Shown: one piece after another, positions 1 to 5,688 of the stretch
Position numbering within the stretch: position 1 is the first letter of the stretch
Layout: each line of letters opens with the position of its first letter
Source of the DNA: Dehalococcoidales bacterium
GTDB taxonomy: Bacteria; Chloroflexota; Dehalococcoidia; Dehalococcoidales; UBA5627
Assembly: GCA_012719115.1 (NCBI GenBank)
Contig: JAAYAZ010000132.1
Span: forward strand, 1-8,049
Direction: 5' to 3'
DNA length: 8,049 nucleotides
Notes under the pieces: model-generated
Databases searched by the model: none
Told to the model about the DNA's origin: nothing
The model's input: only the letters and a program-made list of their open reading frames with translations
Program-made: the position numbers and the translations under genes

Positions 1-672
1 TCCGGTGACCAAAAGTGACCGCAGTGCATCCACCACGTAACTTAAAGGATTAGCGACTGCAATCACCTGCAGCCAGCCCAGCATAATCGATACCGGGTAG
101 ATGGCACTCGAGGCAAAAAAGAGCGGCATTGTGATTGCCTGCCCCACTCCCATCATCCTCTCACGCGTACGGAAAAGAGAAGCCAGCGCCATACTCATAC
201 TGGAAAAGCATATTCCGCACAGGATTATAATAACAAACATTCCTATTATACTCAGTGGGGTGAGTATTATATCTATACCGATTACAAGCGCTATTATCAG
301 TATTCCCAGAGCCTGAAAAGTACCTCTCAAACCGCCTGCCAGAGATTTTCCCAGAACAATCGAAGAACGCGGCGCCGGTGTAGACATCAGTTTGTTCAAA
401 AGACCGAGGTCACGTTCCCAGACGACATTTATGCCGTAGAAAATGGCGACGAAGATGACTGATTGCGCCAGTATTCCCGGGGTTAAAAACTGCAGATAGG
501 TATAATCCCCGGTCGGAATCACCCTGATAGTGCTGAAGGTAACACCGAATACGGTAAGCCAGAGAATAGGCTGAATTAAACGCATCCAAATTTGCGACTG
601 GTCATGGCGGATTTTACGAAGCTCAAGCTCGGTTATTGCCAGCATGCTTGTAAAAAAACGTTTTAACTTCAT
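1..672 (-). CDS. ABC-2 type export permease (DrrB-like), C-terminus cut by window edge
   Basis: Membrane subunit of an ABC-2 exporter, pairing with the ATPase encoded just upstream to move a drug, lipid or polysaccharide-type substrate out across the cytoplasmic membrane. The frame reads 224 codons from ATG at 672 to base 1 without a stop. An amphipathic, charged N-terminus (about 1-30) is followed by a hydrophobic segment (about 31-47). The family motif WERDLGLLNKLMSTPAPRSS comes next, then several membrane spans. Near the end is NPLSYVVDALR, the conserved ABC-2 motif that precedes the last span, so only a few tens of residues are missing. The ATG overlaps the ATPase stop as ATGA. A perfect AGGAGG (681-686) lies 8 nt upstream, inside the ATPase gene, so translation is coupled. 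The substrate cannot be told from sequence. Confidence 0.92.
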   Translation of the reverse strand, partial: MKLKRFFTSMLAITELELRKIRHDQSQIWMRLIQPILWLTVFGVTFSTIRVIPTGDYTYLQFLTPGILAQSVIFVAIFYGINVVWERDLGLLNKLMSTPAPRSSIVLGKSLAGGLRGTFQALGILIIALVIGIDIILTPLSIIGMFVIIILCGICFSSMSMALASLFRTRERMMGVGQAITMPLFFASSAIYPVSIMLGWLQVIAVANPLSYVVDALRSLLVTG

Positions 673-1673
673 TTAGCCATCCTCCTGTAGGTCATCCTGG
701 TCTTCTTCGCCTGAGCCCAACCGGCCCCGTCATCAATGCGCGAGCCGGTATACTTTAAAAAGACATCATCCAGTGTCGGTTTTTTAAGGAAGACCGAATC
801 GAGTTCCACCCCTTTTTCCTTGAACGATTCTACAATGCGGGGGATAGCTTTTTCACCCTTTTTAACCAGCAGGTCGGCGGTCCCGTTTGACGGTTCGCCT
901 ATAGTTTGATAACCCAGTTGCTCGATAACCTCTGAAAGCGATGCATTTTTTGCACTGACTGTAATTACATCACCGCCGACATTAGCTTTCAAGTCGGATG
1001 GGGTACCGACTATTACCAGTTTCCCTCTATCCATAATGCCGATTCTATCGCACAGCGTATCCGCTTCTACCATATCATGCGTAGTCAGGAAAATGGTGGT
1101 GCCGAGTTCCTGACGCAGTTTGCGAACCATCTCCCACATAGCATTTCTGGCGTTGGGATCTAATCCGATACTTGGTTCATCAAGAAAGAGTATTTTCGGA
1201 CTGTTAATTAAAGACTGCGCCAGCTCCAGCCTTCGCATCATACCGCCAGAATAGGTTTTAACCATATCGTTTGCGCGATCTTCCAGACCGATATATTCCA
1301 GCACCTCAGTTATGCGTTTCCTCCTGTTTGCTGACGGCAGACCATACAGCTTGGCATAGATCAGCATATTTTCATAGGCGGTTAGTTCCCCATCAACGGA
1401 TATACCCTGCGGCACATAACCCGCCATCTGCCTGATTTTATCGGACTGTCTGACGGTGTCCATACCGAAAATAAGCACGCTGCCGGCTGATGATTGTATC
1501 AGGGTAAGAAGGATACGAATGGTAGTGGTTTTGCCGGCTCCGTTGGGACCCAGCAGCCCGAACACCTCGCCTTCGGGGACACTAAATGAGATCCCGTCTA
1601 CCGCTTTTATCTTGCGATAACTCTTCTCAAGGTTTTCTACCATAACCGCATTATCAATCATTTTTATCATCAC
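669..1673 (-). CDS. ABC transporter ATP-binding protein (DrrA-like, ABC-2 exporter)
   Basis: Cytoplasmic ATPase that powers the ABC-2 permease downstream. All nucleotide-binding motifs are intact: Walker A GPNGAGKT (42-49), Q-loop Gln89, signature YSGGMMRR (141-148), Walker B ILFLDEP (161-167), D-loop GLDP (170-173) and H-loop His199. Residues about 235-315 form the C-terminal extension usual in DrrA/CcmA-type exporter ATPases. The 334-residue length is typical for that group. The start is uncertain: GTG at 1673, ATG at 1670 and ATG at 1661 are all in frame, and none has a strong Shine-Dalgarno sequence. Any of these overlaps the end of the marR-type gene (stop at 1654), implying coupled translation. 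Family-level function is secure. DrrA-like is inferred from the domain layout and from the MarR and permease neighbours. Confidence 0.95.
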   Translation of the reverse strand: MMIKMIDNAVMVENLEKSYRKIKAVDGISFSVPEGEVFGLLGPNGAGKTTTIRILLTLIQSSAGSVLIFGMDTVRQSDKIRQMAGYVPQGISVDGELTAYENMLIYAKLYGLPSANRRKRITEVLEYIGLEDRANDMVKTYSGGMMRRLELAQSLINSPKILFLDEPSIGLDPNARNAMWEMVRKLRQELGTTIFLTTHDMVEADTLCDRIGIMDRGKLVIVGTPSDLKANVGGDVITVSAKNASLSEVIEQLGYQTIGEPSNGTADLLVKKGEKAIPRIVESFKEKGVELDSVFLKKPTLDDVFLKYTGSRIDDGAGWAQAKKTRMTYRRMAK

Positions 1674-2109
1674 TTTCTTTTACTTTACTCACAGCGCCTG
1701 CCAGAATATCGAAAGCTTGAGAGACGATAGAAAGTTCATTATCGGACAGGCATTCCAGCAGTTCGCGCATCTTTCCCGACCTGCCTTCCCTCAAATTGGA
1801 CAAAGTCGATTCACCCTTTTCAGTAACGCCAAGCCACATCACACGCCGGTCTGCGCTGTCGGGAATGCGGGCAACGTATCCCTGATCGACCAACCTGTCG
1901 ATAATACCGGTAACATTAGCCGGCGTTACGTGAATGCCGGCTGCCAACCCGCTTAAATTTGTTTTACCATGCCGAGAAATATAAGTCAGACATTTCATCT
2001 GCGGAATTGTCAGGTTCAGGTTAATCCATGACTCAACACTGCCTTCCCTGATAAAACGATTCATACGACGACGGGATTTTATAACCTTTTCAATTAATTC
2101 TTCTTTCAT
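1654..2109 (-). CDS. MarR-family transcriptional regulator
   Basis: Winged-helix repressor, 151 residues, the usual MarR length; the family acts as dimers on palindromic DNA and often releases it on binding a phenolic or drug-like ligand. The helix-turn-helix spans about 52-75 (LSGLAAGIHVTPANVTGIID region). The wing at about 81-95 carries the family Asp-x-Arg/Arg-Arg pattern (D87, R88, R89). N- and C-terminal helices, with many charged and Leu residues, would form the dimer interface. ATG at 2109 is preceded 4 nt upstream by AGGAGGT (2114-2120), which fixes the start. It is the first gene of the operon with the ABC ATPase and permease. With inverted repeats over its own promoter, it very probably represses itself and the exporter. 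The ligand is unknown. Confidence 0.94.
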   Translation of the reverse strand: MKEELIEKVIKSRRRMNRFIREGSVESWINLNLTIPQMKCLTYISRHGKTNLSGLAAGIHVTPANVTGIIDRLVDQGYVARIPDSADRRVMWLGVTEKGESTLSNLREGRSGKMRELLECLSDNELSIVSQAFDILAGAVSKVKESDDKND

Positions 2110-2121
2110 TGCTACCTCCTA

Positions 2122-2134
2122 TTACTTTAAGTAA
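2122..2134. promoter_or_regulatory. Candidate MarR operator, 13-bp perfect palindrome at the transcription start
   Basis: TTACTT-T-AAGTAA is a perfect 6-1-6 inverted repeat. It covers about +1 to +13 of the predicted marR transcript and lies just upstream of the Shine-Dalgarno. Size, symmetry and position are as expected for autoregulating MarR proteins. Binding itself is inferred. Confidence 0.65.
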
Positions 2135-2161
2135 CATTAATATTATATGTTGATTAAAGTA
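2123..2161. repeat. 8-bp inverted repeat spanning the marR promoter
   Basis: TACTTTAA (2123-2130) and its exact reverse complement TTAAAGTA (2154-2161) flank the -10 element. One arm lies within the 13-bp palindrome and the other within the -35/-10 spacer. A further 5-bp pair, AACAT (2133-2137) and ATGTT (2147-2151), brackets the -10. Together they suggest a second repressor site, although the AT-rich context raises the chance background. Confidence 0.5.
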
Positions 2162-2170
2162 TTTTGTCAA
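2142..2170 (-). promoter_or_regulatory. Consensus sigma-70/A promoter for the marR-ABC operon
   Basis: On the minus strand a perfect -35 TTGACA (2165-2170) is followed by a 17-nt spacer and a perfect -10 TATAAT (2142-2147). Transcription should begin near 2135, giving a leader of about 25 nt before the ATG at 2109. A full-consensus promoter normally needs a repressor, which fits the overlapping inverted repeats. Confidence 0.88.
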
Positions 2171-2244
2171 AAATAACTATAATATTACGTATTTACATTG
2201 GAATTATTTTGAAATGGTATCGGAACTGCGATTCTATAGGAGAT

Positions 2245-3069
2245 TTACAAAGTTATCAGGGATTTAAGCTGCTGCTGGCAGGCTAAAGCAGCCAGTTCGC
2301 CCTGATGAATAAGCTCATCCGAGCGATGAAAGTCCCCGCGCCCGATGTGGTTTACCTGAGGGCTTATGATAATATCGGCATGCTCCAAACAGGCAAGCAC
2401 TCTCTGGCTGGCGATAATATTTACCGTTTGAAATGCGATACTCAGAATATTGGGGTTTTTTCGTTTGTCTTTCTTAATATCGCTAGCCTTGGAATTGTCG
2501 TATTCAAGCGGTGCGACGTTAACAGCAATTACAATATCCGCACCCATTTTCTTTAGCAGGTCTGCCGGCACGGGATTTACCAGCGCCCCGTCAACCAGAT
2601 ATCTGCCCTCTATTTTAATAGGAGCAAGTATTACCGGTACGGTACAACTGGCTCTTACCCCCTCCCTTACCAGCCCGCGGTCGATAACCACTTCGCGGCC
2701 GCTTTCGATATCGGTAGCAGAACAGGCAAAGGGGATTTTCAAATCTTCAAACTTCATATCACCGAAAACAGACTTCAACGCATTATTCATTTTAACCCCG
2801 CTTATTAAACCGGTTCTGGGCAATGTCGGTTCTGTCAGAAATGACAGCCTTTTGGAGCCGAGGTCCCTAGCCATTTCCTTCATAGCTTCAATACTTTCGC
2901 CCTTGGCATATACCCCCGCCACCATAGACCCCATACTGGTACCGGAAATCATATCGATATGAATACCCATCCCAAGCAGCACTTCCAGCACCCCTATATG
3001 CGCCAAACCTCTGGCAGTTCCGCTCCCCAGTGCCAGGCCTATCTTCTTCCCGGATGTCTTTTCCTGCAT
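2245..3069 (-). CDS. Patatin-like phospholipase / RssA-type serine esterase
   Basis: Serine hydrolase of the patatin/NTE family, which cleaves acyl chains from phospholipids or related esters with a Ser-Asp dyad. The glycine-rich oxyanion-hole motif GSGTARG is at 15-21, the nucleophile elbow GTSMG at 43-47 (Ser45), and the DGA motif carrying the catalytic Asp at 160-162 (Asp160). At 274 residues it matches the short bacterial stand-alone type (RssA/YlbK-like). There is no signal peptide or membrane span, so it is probably cytosolic or peripheral. ATG at 3069 has AGAGGG about 8 nt upstream. No convincing promoter could be fixed; TTGACC next to the 3134-3149 hairpin has only AT-rich sequence at a non-ideal spacing. 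No terminator follows the stop, so some readthrough into the marR region is possible. The physiological substrate is unknown. Confidence 0.93.
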   Translation of the reverse strand: MQEKTSGKKIGLALGSGTARGLAHIGVLEVLLGMGIHIDMISGTSMGSMVAGVYAKGESIEAMKEMARDLGSKRLSFLTEPTLPRTGLISGVKMNNALKSVFGDMKFEDLKIPFACSATDIESGREVVIDRGLVREGVRASCTVPVILAPIKIEGRYLVDGALVNPVPADLLKKMGADIVIAVNVAPLEYDNSKASDIKKDKRKNPNILSIAFQTVNIIASQRVLACLEHADIIISPQVNHIGRGDFHRSDELIHQGELAALACQQQLKSLITL

Positions 3070-3133
3070 CGATTTTGCCCTCTGACGAAATTTAATTATT
3101 AAATCTATATATTTTTATCTTATCATATAAGGT

Positions 3134-3149
3134 CAAGCCGAACGGCTTG
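3134..3149 (-). terminator. Hairpin directly after the MATE gene; possible weak terminator
   Basis: CAAGCCG-AA-CGGCTTG is a 7-bp perfect inverted repeat, folding as about 6 bp with a 4-nt loop. It begins one base after the MATE stop codon. No U-run follows on the minus strand (the next bases are ACCTTATATG), so it may protect the 3' end rather than terminate. Confidence 0.4.
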
Positions 3150-3150
3150 T

Positions 3151-4524
3151 CTAATCGGCATATTGTCCTATAGGCGGCTGTTTTTCTCTTAATTTAATAA
3201 GTTGCCTTATCTGCGGGATAAAAAGGCTTAAAACCAGTATAAATGTCAGCCCGTCGGTAATCGGAAATGCCAGCCAGACACCGTCCAGCTGCCAGTAATG
3301 CGGCAGTATCAATACCGCCGGCAACAGGAAAAGCACGGTCCTTGAAACAGATGACAGGAACGCCTGAACAGGTTTCCCGAGAGCCTGAAACATTGTAGAG
3401 CTAACCATCATAAACCCGATTATCGGCATGGCGATAAAAATGCGCCTTGCACCGTACACCGTCAATGCAATAAGTTCCGGGTCGCTGTTGAAAATACGAA
3501 CAAACAGCTCCGGGAACGAATAAAGAACCGTAAAAGCCGCTATGCATAAAACAGTAGCCGCCGTAACGGCTATCTTGATTACTTTCAGCCCCCTGTCGTA
3601 GCGTTTGGCTCCGTAATTGAACCCCAGAATAGGCTGCAAACCCTGCCCGATTACCATACCCGGCATCAAGGCAAACATCATAATCCTGTTGATAATGCCG
3701 TAAGCGGAGACAGCGAGGTCTCCGCCGTATTGATTGAGAACACGGTTAATGATAATGGCACAGATGCTGGTTGCCATCATCATAACAAAAGAAGAGATGC
3801 CGATGGCAAAAATCGAGCCCAGAATCTTCCAGTCGATTAATAGATTCTTAAAATAAATTTTAAGAAAACTCCTGCCCGACAGATAGTAGTAAACACAATA
3901 GATGACCGAGACGAGTTGGGCGATAATGGTAGCCCAGGCAGCGCCGGCAACGCCCAGCCCCAGCGGAATGATAAAAATAGCATCGAGAACAATATTCAAT
4001 ACCGCCCCGATAATCATACTTATCATCGGCACGCGCACATTTCCCTCAGCCCTGATAAGAAAATTGAAAGACATAGCAAAGGTCTGGAAGAACATACCGA
4101 TAAGTATGATACGCAAATAATCGGAGGCATAGGGTAAAACCGAATCCGAAGCCCCGATCAGCCTTAACCAGAAATCGGTATTGGACAAGCCGAATATCAT
4201 AAGGACAGCGGAAAAAACAATGGTCGGGGTAATCGCATTGCCCAGAATTTTCTCTGCCCTTGTTTTATCACCCTTACCGATTGACATCGATATCAGAGAG
4301 GCTCCGCCCATACCGGTCAAATGACCGACACCCATTGAAAGCATCTGTATCGGGAAAACGATTGAAAGAGCGGCGATGCCCAGCTTGCCGACATACTGCC
4401 CGACGAAAATGGTATCGACAACATTGTATAAAGAAATAACAGCCATACCGATAAACGCCGGAACAGTCAGTTTTAACAGTAGTTTACCGATGTTATCGGT
4501 ATCGAAAACAGTATGTTTACTCAT
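3151..4524 (-). CDS. MATE-family multidrug/cation exporter (MepA-like)
   Basis: Twelve-span antiporter of the MATE family, which exports drugs or metabolites in exchange for Na+ or H+. At 457 residues it has the normal length. The N-half has the family pattern LYNVVDTIFVGQYVG (32-46), then GKGDKTRA after span 2 (83-90), RAEGNVRVPM (158-167) and VLNIVLDAIFI (175-185). The C-half carries GLQPILGFNYGAKRYDRG (295-312), the hallmark of the MepA/DinF-like branch. Hydrophobic segments run through most of the protein, and the tail is short and charged. An in-frame TAA lies five codons upstream of ATG 4524, so the start cannot move far up. The only purine block, GGGAG (4540-4544), sits 15 nt away, too far for a normal Shine-Dalgarno, so initiation is probably weak or near-leaderless. 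It appears to be a single-gene unit. Substrate not predictable. Confidence 0.94.
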   Translation of the reverse strand: MSKHTVFDTDNIGKLLLKLTVPAFIGMAVISLYNVVDTIFVGQYVGKLGIAALSIVFPIQMLSMGVGHLTGMGGASLISMSIGKGDKTRAEKILGNAITPTIVFSAVLMIFGLSNTDFWLRLIGASDSVLPYASDYLRIILIGMFFQTFAMSFNFLIRAEGNVRVPMISMIIGAVLNIVLDAIFIIPLGLGVAGAAWATIIAQLVSVIYCVYYYLSGRSFLKIYFKNLLIDWKILGSIFAIGISSFVMMMATSICAIIINRVLNQYGGDLAVSAYGIINRIMMFALMPGMVIGQGLQPILGFNYGAKRYDRGLKVIKIAVTAATVLCIAAFTVLYSFPELFVRIFNSDPELIALTVYGARRIFIAMPIIGFMMVSSTMFQALGKPVQAFLSSVSRTVLFLLPAVLILPHYWQLDGVWLAFPITDGLTFILVLSLFIPQIRQLIKLREKQPPIGQYAD

Positions 4525-4697
4525 ATATGATGCTAATTACTCCCAAATCAAAAAGAATATCGTTGCAGGGGAAAAATGACTTCCGTTTCGAGGTTTCTTA
4601 AAAAGACAACTTATATCTTAACCGGAAATCCGGCTTGACCTTTCAATGCATAAACCGTTAAAAAAGAGAATGATTTCCCACTTTAAGTCCAATTTAT

Positions 4698-4723
4698 AAA
4701 AAACAAGCCGAAGCATCCGGCTT
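4698..4723 (-). terminator. Intrinsic terminator of the crcB-DUF190 operon
   Basis: On the minus strand AAGCCG, a 7-nt loop and CGGCTT form a stem (4705-4723). A G and six Ts follow (4698-4703). It lies about 50 nt after the DUF190 stop, so it ends the fluoride operon and insulates the MATE gene. The rest of the gap, 4525-4697, holds no gene I can support. Confidence 0.85.
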
Positions 4724-4775
4724 TTGGCTAAAGGCTTATATTATATACCGATATAAATTTAATGACAATACATAT

Positions 4776-5126
4776 TCAGGCGCGTAAGTAATCCTTTGTC
4801 CCGTAATGTAAAACTTTTACTTTCTCCATCGTAATCATCCCGTCGCCGATAATAGATTCGATTTGAGGCAGTACCCGTTCGATATTTTCCTGTGTGTCTA
4901 CAACCTCAATGATAACCGGCAGGTCATGGCTGAGTTGCAGTATATTGGCAGTATGTATGATGCTCCGTGCACCATAACCTAAGATGCCGCGCAAAACGGT
5001 AGCTCCGCTTATTTGCTCCTGCCTGAGCTTTTCCACCAGCGCCTGGTAAAGCGGTTTCCCATCGACTTTATCGGATTCCCCGATAAAGATGCGTACCATC
5101 AACTGTTCTCCCTCCAGTTTTCTCAT
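4776..5126 (-). CDS. DUF190 / UPF0166 PII-like protein, CrcB partner
   Basis: Small cytosolic alpha/beta protein of 116 residues, the usual DUF190 length. The family shows a ferredoxin-like, PII-resembling fold and is often found beside crcB; its biochemical role is not established. Recognisable family patterns are KLEGEQ at the N-terminus, RIFIGESDK (12-20), SGATVLRGILGYGA (39-53 region) and HDLPVIIEVVD (67-77). The start at ATG 5126 is supported by the conserved KLEGE start and by GGAGGT 5 nt upstream (5132-5137). An internal Met10 also has a purine-rich stretch before it but would remove conserved residues. The ATG shares its A with the crcB stop (TGATG), so translation is coupled and the gene falls under the same fluoride riboswitch. 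A role sensing or tuning fluoride export is inferred from context only. Confidence 0.92.
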   Translation of the reverse strand: MRKLEGEQLMVRIFIGESDKVDGKPLYQALVEKLRQEQISGATVLRGILGYGARSIIHTANILQLSHDLPVIIEVVDTQENIERVLPQIESIIGDGMITMEKVKVLHYGTKDYLRA

Positions 5127-5509
5127 CAGGCACCTCCAAAGGTTAACTTACCGATTATTATACCCGCAAACACCGCCAGTAAACAGACTATAACATTAGC
5201 GGCGATATTTAATAGCGCCATTCCCCACACCCCTTCCTGAATATAGTTTAAAGTTTCGTAGCTGAAGGTGGAAAAGGTGGTAAAAGCCCCCAGAAAACCA
5301 ACTGTCATCGCTATCCTTAACTGCTGGGGAATAATATCGGTGCTCAAGCCCACCTGCATTATAAAACCGATTAAAAGAGACCCGATAACATTAACGCACA
5401 GCGTTCCGTAGGGAAACCCGGAACCCAGCAGGCGGTAAGTAACCCCGCTTAAAAGAAAACGGCTGACGGCTCCGAGTGCGCCGGCGATGGCAATATAAAG
5501 GACTTGCAT
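5126..5509 (-). CDS. crcB: CrcB/Fluc fluoride-specific ion channel
   Basis: Four-span inner-membrane protein that lets F- leave the cell; the family works as antiparallel dual-topology dimers. At 127 residues it has the standard length. Key patterns are all present: GALGAVSRF (10-18) in span 1, GTLCVNVIGSLLIGF (35-49) with pore Asn40, and GFLGAFTTFSTFSYE (71-85), which holds the Na+-site and Phe-box residues (Phe79, Phe82 and Ser/Thr neighbours). Only one copy is present, so a homodimer is expected. ATG 5509 has GGGAG (5515-5519) 5 nt upstream. It is the first gene after a fluoride riboswitch and overlaps DUF190 by one base. Function is very secure from both protein and riboswitch. Confidence 0.97.
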   Translation of the reverse strand: MQVLYIAIAGALGAVSRFLLSGVTYRLLGSGFPYGTLCVNVIGSLLIGFIMQVGLSTDIIPQQLRIAMTVGFLGAFTTFSTFSYETLNYIQEGVWGMALLNIAANVIVCLLAVFAGIIIGKLTFGGA

Positions 5510-5549
5510 ATTAACTCCCGATTATTAGATTAAAGACCCGTGGGCAAAT

Positions 5550-5584
5550 AAAAAAGCCTCCACTGCTTTTTCACAGTAGAAGCT
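5550..5584 (-). terminator. Riboswitch-controlled intrinsic terminator upstream of crcB
   Basis: On the minus strand AGCTTCTACTG (5574-5584) pairs with CAGTGGAGGCT (5555-5565) over 11 bp, including G-U pairs, with an 8-nt A-rich loop. A run of six Ts (5550-5555) follows, the first of which is also the last stem base. The 5' arm contains the aptamer's pseudoknot and closing bases, so terminator and fluoride-bound aptamer exclude each other. Confidence 0.93.
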
Positions 5585-5639
5585 ATCAGACTTATCCAGA
5601 CGGTTCGAGTTTATTCATTCTCCGACGAGCTTCATCGCC
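5576..5639 (-). promoter_or_regulatory. Fluoride riboswitch (crcB motif) aptamer
   Basis: The transcript starts GGCGATGAAGCTCGTC and ends CTGATAGCTTCTACTG, matching the known crcB-motif ends. P1 pairs GGCG with CGUC. GAAGCU in the P1 loop is exactly complementary to AGCUUC near the 3' end, giving the 6-bp pseudoknot that builds the fluoride/Mg2+ site. The conserved AACCG before P2 and UGAU and CUACUG after it are present. Fluoride should stabilise the pseudoknot, block the terminator and switch crcB and DUF190 on. Two oddities: P2 (GUCU/AGUC) has a U-U mismatch, and the P1-P2 linker is longer than in well-known examples. Confidence 0.93.
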
Positions 5640-5648
5640 TTTTTTTAG

Positions 5649-5677
5649 ATTTTAGCATAAGAGGGTTCGGACGGCAA
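5649..5677 (-). promoter_or_regulatory. Promoter of the fluoride riboswitch operon
   Basis: Minus-strand -35 TTGCCG (5672-5677), a 17-nt spacer and -10 TAAAAT (5649-5654), with an upstream TGC giving an extended -10 (TGCTAAAAT). Transcription would begin near 5642, a few bases before the aptamer's GGCG, which is the usual arrangement. The -35 lies only 11 nt beyond the stop codon of the gene upstream. Confidence 0.75.
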
Positions 5678-5688
5678 AGCAAGCTTTT

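Noticed and set aside
1717..1956. Plus-strand open frame opposite the MarR gene
   Set aside because: Antisense to the helix-turn-helix coding region, with no motif and no promoter.
2450..2962. Long open frame on the plus strand
   Set aside because: It lies entirely antisense to the patatin gene, whose catalytic motifs are intact; it has no recognisable domain and is best explained as a shadow frame.
3134..4633. CGGCTTGACC occurring once on each strand (near 3129-3144 and 4631-4640) as a possible dispersed repeat
   Set aside because: The match is about ten bases only and the flanks differ, so it is probably coincidence.
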